64,000 nt of DNA, taken from Anaerocolumna sp. AGMB13025 (GTDB lineage Bacteria > Bacillota > Clostridia > Lachnospirales > Lachnospiraceae). The stretch covers positions 4,510,501-4,574,500 of the forward strand of contig NZ_CP121445.1 in the NCBI RefSeq assembly GCF_029689925.1, read 5' to 3'. The notes under the pieces were generated by a model. The model was not told the DNA's origin, did no database searches, and was given only the letters and a program-made list of their open reading frames with translations. This document shows positions 17,018 through 25,917 of the stretch, piece after piece. The translations under genes were made by a program, and so were the position numbers. Every line of letters begins with the position of its first letter. The stretch's first letter is position 1.

Positions 17018-17039
17018 GCCGGGCTTTTTAAAGCCCGGC
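17018..17039. terminator. GC-rich hairpin
   Basis: Perfect 10-bp inverted repeat GCCGGGCTTT / AAAGCCCGGC with a 2-base centre, between the gltD fragment and the hairpin repeat at 17057. It could act as a terminator, but no clear T-run fixes a strand. Confidence 0.5.
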
Positions 17040-17056
17040 ATTCGCATTTTGGGGTA

Positions 17057-17108
17057 CAAAAATGGAGCTGCGCACTAATTTCTTAGTGCGACAGCCCCGT
17101 CCTTTGAC
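17057..17108 (-). repeat. Terminator-like hairpin repeat, copy 2
   Basis: Near-identical to the element at 4766-4819. On the minus strand GGGGCTGTCGCACTAA pairs with TTAGTGCGCAGCTCC and is followed by ATTTTTGT. It lies about 200 bp past the end of the glycosyltransferase gene and may be a second terminator of the NRPS operon. Confidence 0.7.
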
Positions 17109-17261
17109 TTATACGGAATAATGACTTAACAGAAACTACATATTATGCTCTTTATTTTTATTTTGTAATTAGTTTAAGTTAGCATGCATTTATTGTGATT
17201 ATCACTTTTGCCCTACGAAATAACTTTCTCTGTTTAATAGCTTATTATTTATACAAAAACA

Positions 17262-17284
17262 ACCTCAAGTGGATTTCTATCCAC
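17262..17284 (-). terminator. Probable terminator of the NRPS operon
   Basis: On the minus strand GTGGAT-AGAA-ATCCAC forms a hairpin 20 bp after the glycosyltransferase stop, with GTTGTTTTTGT a few bases downstream. Confidence 0.55.
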
Positions 17285-17303
17285 CAACCCAAGTGAACCT
17301 TAT

Positions 17304-18380
17304 CTATCTAAAAAAATCAATCGTTTTGGGAAAGTACAGTATTTTGGCTTTTACATTGGTCATTAATTGAATAAAAATATCCAAATCTGAATCCTCAACA
17401 TAGTCAAATACAGATAACCTGACTGCCTCGTCCTCCGCATAATTTCTGATTTCTGTTTTTATATCTTCATACTTATTAATATCATCATAGCAGATCTCTA
17501 TTGACCTCGTAGTATGATCCATTTCCAACTGTTTGTAATTATGGGCAATACTCCGGAATAGTTCATAAATCTCTTGGTCTGATAATCCAAGAAATCCAGG
17601 ATATTTTTTTATTAAGACAGAAGTATTATAGTCTACTTCCTTAATTTTACCTTTTGCAACGGTTTCTTCCTCCTTAGAGCCATGAAATTGGTGTATGACG
17701 GTTCCTTTGGTATTGAGTGCAATTTTCATACCTTTTTGGCACAGGCGGTATACAAACTCTATATCCTCTATCCCCCATTTTTTAAGTTCTTCATCAAAGC
17801 CGTCTGTTAAGTCAATCCATTTCTTTGGTACTGCCAGGTTACAGGTTAATGCAAATAGAAAGGGAACATTCATACTTCCTGCATTATAGGAAAGGTTCTC
17901 AAAAATCTGATGTCTAAAATCAACTCCGGTATAAAAAGAACTTAAGATGTTTTTATCAAATATGGATTTATTCCTTACGATTTGCTCATCGATGGATTGA
18001 TTCAGCAGCAGCCGCATACCAACTACCGCCATATCAGTGCTTTGTTCGAAAAAGCGGTCCAGCTTTAACAAATAATCAGGTCTGACAATAATATCTCCAT
18101 CAATAAATACTACAATATCACCGGTTACATTTTTAAGCCCGTAATTCCTTGCTCTTGCTCTTGAAGAATTCTCAGTTCTTGGCAAATAGGTATAGATGAA
18201 CGGATATTTCTTAGGTACGAATATTACGGATTGAAAGGTATCGTCTAAGGAGCCATCATCAACAATAATTACTTCATAGGATATCGCTTCGGTTGTTTCT
18301 AAATAATCCAGCGCTTTTAAGGTATTGATCACCAATTTTCTATTTTGATAGACCGGAATTACAAAACTATACTTTCTCAA
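17304..18380 (-). CDS. Family 2 glycosyltransferase of the NRPS cluster
   Basis: About 358 residues. The GT-A fold is clear: 'YSFVIPVYQNRKLV', 'VIIVDDGSLDD', 'RARARNYGLKNVTGDIVVFIDGDI' with the metal-binding D-G-D, and the acceptor-side block 'GFDEELKKWGIEDIEFVYRL' typical of the C-terminal galactosyltransferase region. A TTG at 18380 has the ideal site GGAGGGTGAGGA, which overlaps the NRPS stop codon. I prefer it to the upstream ATG at 18425, which would overlap the NRPS gene by 41 bp. A C-terminal helical tail of about 100 residues has no assigned role. Position and coupling imply it glycosylates the NRPS product or a carrier-bound intermediate. Confidence 0.85.
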   Translation of the reverse strand: MRKYSFVIPVYQNRKLVINTLKALDYLETTEAISYEVIIVDDGSLDDTFQSVIFVPKKYPFIYTYLPRTENSSRARARNYGLKNVTGDIVVFIDGDIIVRPDYLLKLDRFFEQSTDMAVVGMRLLLNQSIDEQIVRNKSIFDKNILSSFYTGVDFRHQIFENLSYNAGSMNVPFLFALTCNLAVPKKWIDLTDGFDEELKKWGIEDIEFVYRLCQKGMKIALNTKGTVIHQFHGSKEEETVAKGKIKEVDYNTSVLIKKYPGFLGLSDQEIYELFRSIAHNYKQLEMDHTTRSIEICYDDINKYEDIKTEIRNYAEDEAVRLSVFDYVEDSDLDIFIQLMTNVKAKILYFPKTIDFFR

Positions 18381-18384
18381 ATCC

Positions 18385-21300
18385 TCACCCTCCAAACTCT
18401 CTATTAAGCAGTTCATAAATTTCATCCAGAAGTTTATATTCCAACTCTTTTAACAGCAATAGTTCACTTGAAACTTTTTCAATTGCCATTTTTTGTTCCT
18501 TGGTTAATTCCTGCAGATTAAACTCCTTAAAAACCTGACCAAGAAATTGCTTTCGTATTTCCTCAAACTTTAAAACCAACTGATAAAATTCGTCCTTCTT
18601 GCTTTCTAATTCAGAGCTTAATTTGAATTTTTCTATCACATAAGACAGCCTTACATATAAGCTTTTCTTATGTTCTGCCAGTAAATGCAGCGCCCGGTAA
18701 TCCACATTAAATTCACCCCGTAACATAGTATTAAGTTCTCTGATCAGGTCATCATAGACTTCCATACCAAACGTTACCCGGTTCATATCATATTCAAAAT
18801 TGTATAACCGGTATTCGTCTGCTTCGCTATGTATATAGTCATATAAATCCAGCATGAATTTACGTTTGGAAAATGGAAACTGCCGCTCTGGTGATTTTAA
18901 TTTAATTAATTGCACGGCTGACCAGGCACACCACGGCGCATAATTTAAATAATGCACCTTACTGCTTGTATAGGATGTATTCAGTTCATCATAATCAAAT
19001 AGTAAGCCGGTAAATAGTCTGTCTTTATCAAAGCCAACACCTTTTACCTGTCTTGTCTCATCATCATACCCATAAACAATAGAAGCATGTACATAATGAT
19101 TTTTCTTATAATCGTGTTTATTACTTAACTCATATTCATCTAAATGAATGATAAGATAATATCCTAACTGTATTTTTTCCTTAATAAAATCAACAATACT
19201 GTCGACCTCCCGCAGTAAATGATATCCCAGGCAAATGACGTCAGCGATATCCACAAAAGAGTCCCTGGGTTCTAAATAGTTGATTTCTAAGAAGCCTTTC
19301 GCATCCCGATAGGAAAATATCTGTATATAGTTGGAATAATACCAGCCCATATAATTATTATTAGCCAGAATTGCACATAAAGGCAAACTCCTGTGCAGGT
19401 AGGTAGTAATTTCATTCTGAGCTGCTGCGGGTAATTCTGCTTTTGATTTATACTCTGTGGTATTGTATGCCGTTATGACATTCTTACCCTTTATTTCTTT
19501 GAGATTATCCAGTTCTTTCATATTGTACATATTCTCAACCAGTTCAAATTGATTATATACAGCTTCTCCTCTGGAATCCAATATCTTTTTTATACTTCCT
19601 CCCTGGAATATTTCCGTCACTTCCAGATCAATTCCATTCTCCTTTGCCAAAGTACACGCAATTGCTGCCAGCAGGGAATCCCCTCCTAATTCAAAGAAAT
19701 CATCATATAGGCTTACCTGGTTAACATGTAATAACTCCTCCCATATTCCTGCCAGGGTTTCCTCTTCTTTTGTGGAAGGCGCCTGATATTCTGCTCCGGT
19801 AGACATTTTGCCAACCGGATCCGGAAGTGCTTTTTTATCAAGCTTTCCATTATGATTTGTAGGAATACTGTCTAATTGTACATAAAAGGCAGGTATCATA
19901 TAATCGGGCAGCTTATCTTTCAGAAAGGTTCTTAATTCCCCGATAGATAGTTCTCTCCGGGCGGTTATATATGCCGTGATTGCATTTTTACCGTCCAATT
20001 CTTTTAAGACAACTGCTACCTGTCTAATATCTTCGTGCTTACATAACTGAGTTTCAATTTCTCCCAATTCAATACGAAAACCTCTGATTTTAACCTGCTG
20101 GTCAATACGGCCTAAATATTCAAGATTACCGTTTGGCATCCATCTTGCAAGATCACCGGACCGATATAATCTGCCTTCGCCATAAGGGTTTTTAATAAAT
20201 TTCTCCTTTGTCATTTCAGGAAGATTTAGATATCCTCTTGCCACTCCTTCTCCTGATACGCATAATTCTCCCGGGACGCCAATGCCGCATAAATGCATCT
20301 GGTCCATAATGTAAACACCTAAGGTAGGAATTGCAGAACCGATATCACTGATTCCTCTTTCAATTTCTGTGTCGCCAATCTCTTTATAGGTTACATGTAC
20401 TGTGGTTTCCGTTATTCCATACATATTTACTATCTTTACACCAGGGTGAGTTTCTTTCCATTGCTTCAGCCGTTTCGGTGACAGGGCTTCTCCGCCAAAA
20501 ATCAGATACCTTATGCTGTCTTTTTGATTCCATCGGTTTAAACTGATTAAATTGTAGAAAGAAGAGGGAACCTGATTCAATACCGTAACCTTTTCCTTTA
20601 TAATTAAATCAAGAAACTGCTGTCCGTCCTTTGCTGTTTCCTTGGGAACTACGATTAATTTCCCGCCATATAACGTTGCCCCGTACATTTCCCAGACAGA
20701 GAAGTCAAAACAGAAGGAGTGAAACATGGTCCAAACGTCAAAGCTGTTAAAATCAAACTGGAATTTACTATTAAATAATAAGCGAACCAGGTTTCTATGT
20801 TCAATCATAACTCCCTTGGGATTGCCGGTTGTTCCGGAAGTATAGATAACATATAAAATATCCTCTGGATGATTCACCGGTATAGGATTATTAAGCTCTC
20901 CTACTACAAATTCTTCATCCCCCAAATTCACCACAGGAACATCAACCTTGCCAGCTTCTGCCTGAAAAACCAAGATAGCCTTAGGTTTACAATCCTTAAT
21001 TATGTAATCAATTCGATCAGGGGGATATTCTGTATTGATTGGAACATAGGCTCCTCCCGATTTTACAATTCCATAGATGCCTGCTATCATTTCAATACTT
21101 CGTTCAGCCAATATTGCCACAAAATCACCAGGCTCCACACCCATTGCCCGTAATTTTTCTGCCACAGCATTCGCCCGATTATTGAGTTCCCGATAGGTGA
21201 TACTCTCATTTCCATATACAACTGCTATATTATCCGGAGTCTTTTCTACCTGTTCTTCGAACAGTTCTGCAACGGTTTTCTTCTTCGGATACTCTGCATC

Positions 21301-21885
21301 ACACGAATTAAATTCCTGCAGGATCAGATTCTTTTCTTCCCTCGTAATAAAATCAATATCCATAACCCTGCAATTGCCTTCTTCTGATAGGAAACCGACA
21401 ATATTGCAGTAGTGTTTTTCTAATCGTAATAGGGAACTCTCATCCATAATATTTTTATCATACAGCAAAGTTATCTTATTACCGTTAAACATAAAAGCAA
21501 AGTCCACCCATACCTCTCCATAAAAAGGATGATAAAGGATAGCCGTAACCTTTTCTGCATTATGAATCAGCTTCTCTGCTAATCCCTGCACCTCCCAGGC
21601 CCAGTCACCATCCTCGATTGAAAAGTGAATGACGTCACTTACAAGGTCCATATACAAACCGCAGGTAATACGATCCGCTCTGGTATACTTATACAACAAA
21701 ATCATAAAAGCCGCAAAACCTGTCCAAAGATCCGGTAAGTCAAATAGAATATTTCGTTCTCCAATATCTGGTTCCAGTTCTCTGTTTCTGGCATGGTCTA
21801 GCAATATGTTTGTCTCTGTCACTTCATTTAAGGTTTTCTTGTCTGCTAATTTAAAATAATCTTCCCATTTCAATTTACGTTCCAT
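18385..21885 (-). CDS. Single-module NRPS (partial C-A-PCP) with C-terminal BtrH-like domain
   Basis: 1166 residues. Residues 1-190 resemble only the C-terminal lobe of a condensation domain and lack HHxxxDG. The adenylation domain (about 195-695) has the A3 loop 'YTSGTTGNPKG' and specificity residues D394, F395, W398, N437, I462, G464, M488, V496, H497 and K691, which together are the established threonine code. A carrier domain follows with Ser737 in 'ELGGDSLLA'. Residues about 830-1050 match BtrH-like papain-fold acyltransferases, with candidate Cys837, His933 ('NHYVHASIVYGYDDE') and the 'IIHLDEYEL' strand. A helical tail (1050-1166) ends the protein. No thioesterase is present, so the BtrH-like domain may release the threonyl product onto an amine or hydroxyl acceptor. 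The protein is cytosolic; the acceptor is unknown. Confidence 0.85.
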   Translation of the reverse strand: MERKLKWEDYFKLADKKTLNEVTETNILLDHARNRELEPDIGERNILFDLPDLWTGFAAFMILLYKYTRADRITCGLYMDLVSDVIHFSIEDGDWAWEVQGLAEKLIHNAEKVTAILYHPFYGEVWVDFAFMFNGNKITLLYDKNIMDESSLLRLEKHYCNIVGFLSEEGNCRVMDIDFITREEKNLILQEFNSCDAEYPKKKTVAELFEEQVEKTPDNIAVVYGNESITYRELNNRANAVAEKLRAMGVEPGDFVAILAERSIEMIAGIYGIVKSGGAYVPINTEYPPDRIDYIIKDCKPKAILVFQAEAGKVDVPVVNLGDEEFVVGELNNPIPVNHPEDILYVIYTSGTTGNPKGVMIEHRNLVRLLFNSKFQFDFNSFDVWTMFHSFCFDFSVWEMYGATLYGGKLIVVPKETAKDGQQFLDLIIKEKVTVLNQVPSSFYNLISLNRWNQKDSIRYLIFGGEALSPKRLKQWKETHPGVKIVNMYGITETTVHVTYKEIGDTEIERGISDIGSAIPTLGVYIMDQMHLCGIGVPGELCVSGEGVARGYLNLPEMTKEKFIKNPYGEGRLYRSGDLARWMPNGNLEYLGRIDQQVKIRGFRIELGEIETQLCKHEDIRQVAVVLKELDGKNAITAYITARRELSIGELRTFLKDKLPDYMIPAFYVQLDSIPTNHNGKLDKKALPDPVGKMSTGAEYQAPSTKEEETLAGIWEELLHVNQVSLYDDFFELGGDSLLAAIACTLAKENGIDLEVTEIFQGGSIKKILDSRGEAVYNQFELVENMYNMKELDNLKEIKGKNVITAYNTTEYKSKAELPAAAQNEITTYLHRSLPLCAILANNNYMGWYYSNYIQIFSYRDAKGFLEINYLEPRDSFVDIADVICLGYHLLREVDSIVDFIKEKIQLGYYLIIHLDEYELSNKHDYKKNHYVHASIVYGYDDETRQVKGVGFDKDRLFTGLLFDYDELNTSYTSSKVHYLNYAPWCAWSAVQLIKLKSPERQFPFSKRKFMLDLYDYIHSEADEYRLYNFEYDMNRVTFGMEVYDDLIRELNTMLRGEFNVDYRALHLLAEHKKSLYVRLSYVIEKFKLSSELESKKDEFYQLVLKFEEIRKQFLGQVFKEFNLQELTKEQKMAIEKVSSELLLLKELEYKLLDEIYELLNREFGG

Positions 21886-21914
21886 CTCTTTTTACTGCCC
21901 CTCGTTTTTAAGAT

Positions 21915-23657
21915 TTAATTTTCGTATTGGCTTTGAAAAATATCCCTGTATTCCTCGTTGTTTCCCCATAAGGCCTCCAGGGTATCATCGCCGACAATTC
22001 TTCCGTCTTTTAATACAATTCCCCGATCTAATTTCAGAATGGAGGATAATCTATGTGCAATTACAATAATCGTCCTGCCTTTCGATATTCGTTCAATGGT
22101 TTCATTGATTATTTGTTCCGATTGATAATCTAGTGCAGAAGTAGCTTCATCAAATATGATTATTTTAGGGTTCTTTAGCATAATTCGTGCTATATTTAAC
22201 CGTTGTCTCTGACCTCCGGATAAAATCGAACCTTTTTCACCCACAACCATATTAAAACCTTGTTCCATCTGATCAACTACTTCTTTAAAGCCTGCATATT
22301 CACAAGCTTGTTCAATTTCTTCCATATCAGCCTCGGGTTTTGCCAGTTTTAAATTATCTAATATAGACAAATTAAAAATCGTATTATCCTGCATCACAAC
22401 GCCGATGAGGTCATGGATTTCTTTCTCATTTACAAGTTCCGTCTCCTGTCCGTCAATACAAAGTCTGCCCTCGCTTGGGTAATAGAGACAGGATAGTAAT
22501 TTGACCAAAGTACTTTTCCCACACCCGCTTTTCCCAATAACCGCAAGGCGCTCTCCCCCTTTTATCTCTAAATTAATATTTGACAGGGCATTGTTCTCCT
22601 GGTTTTTATACCGAAACGACATATTTTGAAAAGAAATGTTGTAATCGCTGCATAATAAGGGTTCTTTCTTCTCTTTCTTTATATGTGCGCAATGAAGCAT
22701 ATCTACCACTCGTTTTAACAGGGGATAATCTCTGGAAAATATCATATTATAATTGTTCAGTCTGTTTATGCTCACCATCAACTGTTCGTAATAAACCTTG
22801 AAGACCAGCAATTCTCCTACTGTCATAAAACCCTTAAAAATAAAAATTGCTCCTACAAAATAAATGCTTAAATTCACCAGAAAGGTATCTTTAAATGCAA
22901 TAAAGCATTCGTTTCCAAACCAGTACATCCATTTTGTAAAATTGCTCTTGCATAAAGTTTTCCAATGTTTTACGAAATAGATTTGGTCATTCTTCTGAAT
23001 ATTTAGTGCTCTTACTTCTTTCCACCCGCGCAAATCATTCACAAGCCATTTTTCATAACCGCTCCAGGCCTGGCGGTACTCTTCCGTAGCAGCTCCGACT
23101 TTATTTCCCATGATTACGGTTATTTTAAATACCAGGGGCAGGATCAGGATTCCAAATAACGTTAAGATCCAATTCATAAAGGTAAGAATGATTACAATGA
23201 CTGCGATTGTTCCCATTTCCACAAGGCGTCCGACAATCTGCTGCTTGATAAAATCCTCAAAGACAATAACATCATTATCTACACGGTTTTTTAATTCGCC
23301 GATATCGTTCTCCTCGTAATATTCTGTTTTCTGCCTCGTTATGTAGTTCCATAGTTTTGCGATTACCTGATAGGTTATCTTGTAATAAAAACTGTTTTCT
23401 TTTTTCTTAATGGCAATCTGGGTCAGGGTATCTAAAAGGTATACTATCACCATCCCGATACAGATAAACCATAAAACCTCAAGCTTTCTGTTCAAGATAA
23501 CATCATCGATTAGATACTTTTTAAAAACCGGCTCGGCTAAACTAAAAAGAATAATCAGTGTCTTTCCAATTCCTAAAAACACAAAATCTTTCTTTCTGGC
23601 AGACAGTAAATCTTTTATGGAACTTATTATTTCAATCAGCTTTTTATTGGATTTCAT
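21915..23657 (-). CDS. ABC exporter half-transporter (second of a pair)
   Basis: 580 residues. Six membrane helices (about 20-320) are followed by a nucleotide-binding domain with Walker A 'GKSGCGKSTLV', signature 'LSGGQRQRLNIARI', Walker B 'KIIIFDEATSALD' and H-loop 'IVIAHR'. No C39 peptidase domain is present, so it is not a leader-peptide-processing transporter. It overlaps the preceding half-transporter gene by 4 bp (ATGA), which points to a heterodimer. Its place directly before the NRPS gene makes it the likely exporter of the cluster product. Confidence 0.92.
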   Translation of the reverse strand: MKSNKKLIEIISSIKDLLSARKKDFVFLGIGKTLIILFSLAEPVFKKYLIDDVILNRKLEVLWFICIGMVIVYLLDTLTQIAIKKKENSFYYKITYQVIAKLWNYITRQKTEYYEENDIGELKNRVDNDVIVFEDFIKQQIVGRLVEMGTIAVIVIILTFMNWILTLFGILILPLVFKITVIMGNKVGAATEEYRQAWSGYEKWLVNDLRGWKEVRALNIQKNDQIYFVKHWKTLCKSNFTKWMYWFGNECFIAFKDTFLVNLSIYFVGAIFIFKGFMTVGELLVFKVYYEQLMVSINRLNNYNMIFSRDYPLLKRVVDMLHCAHIKKEKKEPLLCSDYNISFQNMSFRYKNQENNALSNINLEIKGGERLAVIGKSGCGKSTLVKLLSCLYYPSEGRLCIDGQETELVNEKEIHDLIGVVMQDNTIFNLSILDNLKLAKPEADMEEIEQACEYAGFKEVVDQMEQGFNMVVGEKGSILSGGQRQRLNIARIMLKNPKIIIFDEATSALDYQSEQIINETIERISKGRTIIVIAHRLSSILKLDRGIVLKDGRIVGDDTLEALWGNNEEYRDIFQSQYEN

Positions 23658-25402
23658 ATGATTTGCCCATTCTCTCGTGAAAAATATTGTTTTTCAAATA
23701 ACCGCTTATACTCCTCACAGTTATGAAGCAATACGGAATTATGATCAAAGCCTACCAGATTTCCAGCTTTAATGACTGCGACTTTATCCGTATCCAATAT
23801 GGTGGATAATCGGTGTGCAATAATTAAAGTAGTACGATTCCTTCTCAGTTGATTCCAGGTATTTAAGACTTCCTTTTCAGTCTTCGTATCTAATGCAGAA
23901 GTGGCTTCATCAAAAATTAATATCTTAGGGTCTTTCAGCAGAATCCTTGCGATTGCCAAGCGTTGACGCTGACCTCCTGACAGATTAAAACCCTCCTCAC
24001 CAATTACCGTATCCAGCCCTTTGGGAAGCATTGCAATAACCTCCCCCAGATTCACTTCCTCCAAAACACGATACATCTGCTGCTCGGTAGCCTTTTTGTT
24101 GCCCAGCTTAAGGTTGTACCTGATACTTTCATCAAAGATAAGTGTTTCCTGCTGTACATAACCGATGGAATTTCTTAGTGATTTTAAGGATATTTCGTTA
24201 ATATCCTGATTATCTAAGGATATCTTACCGGAGTAAGAGTCATAGAATCGAAGCAGCAGGTTAACCAGTGTTGTCTTGCCGGAACCGCTGGCTCCGACTA
24301 TAGCGATTTTTTGTCCCCGGGATACGGTTAGATTAATGCCTCTCAGCACTTCTTTTTCACTATTGTAAGAGAAAGAAACATTTTCAAATCGGATCGTACC
24401 TTCTGTAAGCTTCAAAGAATTTCGTCTATAGCTGTCCTTCTCCTCTTCTTCTGCTAAAAGCTTCACCACATTGGATACACCCACCAGATTTCCTTGTGCC
24501 GCAACCGATTTCTGGGCAGCCGCCGTTAAGCTCATCTTAAGTAAGGCAAAGAACCATAGGATGGCCATCATATTACCTAATGTAATCTCTCCCTGGGTTA
24601 CCAGATAGCCGCCATACACATAGATACAAAGATTCGCTAACATGCAGACTCCGGAATTAGCCCGTTCCGATAATAGCTCTAACCAGCTCATTTGTGCCTT
24701 TTCTCTTAATAATACGGCTCTTCCTTTCAGAAACCCTTTATTTATTTCTTTGGTTGCATTTAACATATGGATTTCTCTTATGCCTGAAAGAATTTCATAA
24801 ACCCAGCTGATATGAGTTCCATACTCTCTTCGATAGTCTTCCATCCTCTTGCTGACTAACCGGCCAAACCGGACAGCAATAAAGGTGGTAACCGGCACAA
24901 TAATAAACATTAATATCGCGATTTTATAATGAATCAGGAATACAAAGATTATGCAGGCTATGATTTGTACATAATTAATGACAATATTAAAATAATTCAC
25001 ATTAATTACTGTCATAATATCATCTACATCCTTGTTGATTACCGCTGCCAGATCACCGATTAATCTGCTTTGGTAGTTTGCCGCTTTTATATGCTGCATT
25101 TTTTGAAAAACCTTCCGTCTGATATCAAATAAAAAACGGTTAGATAAGTAGGCAACTGCCAGTACCTGAACCAGAACGATTCCCATTTGGAACACATAGA
25201 TTGCAAGATTAGCTATAATAATCATTACATAAAAGTCTTTATTCTGATAAACAAATACTTCGTCTACCATAACAGAAAACAATAAAGGAAATACCATATA
25301 AGAAACATTTAATACAATCATAGAAATGAACGTATTGATAAACGGCATTTTAAATTCTTTTGCAAATGCAACTATAATTTTAACCAAAGCTTTCTTATTC
25401 AA
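23654..25402 (-). CDS. ABC exporter half-transporter (first of a pair)
   Basis: 582 residues with the MsbA/BmrA-like layout: six membrane helices, then Walker A 'GASGSGKTTLVNLL', signature 'LSGGQRQRLAIARI', Walker B 'KILIFDEATSALD' and H-loop 'LIIAHR'. The start is a TTG at 25402, seven bases after AGAGG; no better ATG is available. Both ATP sites look intact in both halves, so the pair need not be of the asymmetric type. It is expected to export the NRPS-derived metabolite and may confer self-resistance. Confidence 0.92.
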   Translation of the reverse strand: MNKKALVKIIVAFAKEFKMPFINTFISMIVLNVSYMVFPLLFSVMVDEVFVYQNKDFYVMIIIANLAIYVFQMGIVLVQVLAVAYLSNRFLFDIRRKVFQKMQHIKAANYQSRLIGDLAAVINKDVDDIMTVINVNYFNIVINYVQIIACIIFVFLIHYKIAILMFIIVPVTTFIAVRFGRLVSKRMEDYRREYGTHISWVYEILSGIREIHMLNATKEINKGFLKGRAVLLREKAQMSWLELLSERANSGVCMLANLCIYVYGGYLVTQGEITLGNMMAILWFFALLKMSLTAAAQKSVAAQGNLVGVSNVVKLLAEEEEKDSYRRNSLKLTEGTIRFENVSFSYNSEKEVLRGINLTVSRGQKIAIVGASGSGKTTLVNLLLRFYDSYSGKISLDNQDINEISLKSLRNSIGYVQQETLIFDESIRYNLKLGNKKATEQQMYRVLEEVNLGEVIAMLPKGLDTVIGEEGFNLSGGQRQRLAIARILLKDPKILIFDEATSALDTKTEKEVLNTWNQLRRNRTTLIIAHRLSTILDTDKVAVIKAGNLVGFDHNSVLLHNCEEYKRLFEKQYFSRENGQII

Positions 25403-25437
25403 CTTACAACCTCTTTCAATTCATTATCAGTCCCTCT

Positions 25438-25863
25438 TCAAAATACATAGTTCCTGCCATATCTTATGATTACATACACTTTATTACCTTGTCCGATTTT
25501 ATAGTTGTCATTATCCTTTGGCTGTAATACGAGCTTGCAGGCTCCCTCCTCCTTATAATCCATCTCTTTAATAACCGCTGTGCGATGGACATTATCAGCA
25601 TTTACATACCACTTTATATTATTTTCCTTCACTATGTCAGACACCAGATCTGCCTCTACCGTTATATGTATGAAGAAATTATTGTGGGCATCCGTGGTTA
25701 CCACTCCATCAGCCATTAGATATTTTCCCGTGTACGTATTACTTGCTATCACAAACGTGCATAGTATTCCCAACACAAAAAGAATCAATAAAAAGGAAAC
25801 TTTTTTAACACAGATTTGAAATAATCTGTGTTTTATTTTTCTATAAAAAACATCTTTTCTCAA
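25438..25863 (-). CDS. Small membrane-anchored protein of the NRPS cluster
   Basis: 141 residues with one membrane helix (about 22-41, 'VSFLLILFVLGILCTFVIAS') and an extracellular domain of about 95 residues rich in beta strands. It could be a shortened membrane-fusion (HlyD-like) accessory to the following ABC exporter, since it sits directly upstream, but I see no diagnostic motif. The start is a TTG (25863) preceded by AAAAGGTGA. The leader lies in a recent 33-bp tandem duplication shared with the end of the BtrH-like gene. Confidence 0.7.
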   Translation of the reverse strand: MRKDVFYRKIKHRLFQICVKKVSFLLILFVLGILCTFVIASNTYTGKYLMADGVVTTDAHNNFFIHITVEADLVSDIVKENNIKWYVNADNVHRTAVIKEMDYKEEGACKLVLQPKDNDNYKIGQGNKVYVIIRYGRNYVF

Positions 25864-25917
25864 TTAATTTCACCTTTTCCAAACATATCTTTTCTCAATT
25901 AATTCACTTTTTCCAGA
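25851..25917. repeat. 33-bp tandem duplication at a gene junction
   Basis: Two adjacent copies of a sequence containing TCTTTTCTCAATTAATT and TCAC(C)TTTTCC. On the minus strand each carries a GGAAAA(A)GTGAA..TTAATTGAGAAAAGAT block, so the stop region of the BtrH-like gene and the start region of the membrane protein gene are duplicated. Confidence 0.75.

Noticed and set aside
21915-25402. Bacteriocin processing transporter
   Set aside because: Neither half-transporter has an N-terminal C39 peptidase domain, and no leader-peptide precursor gene is visible.
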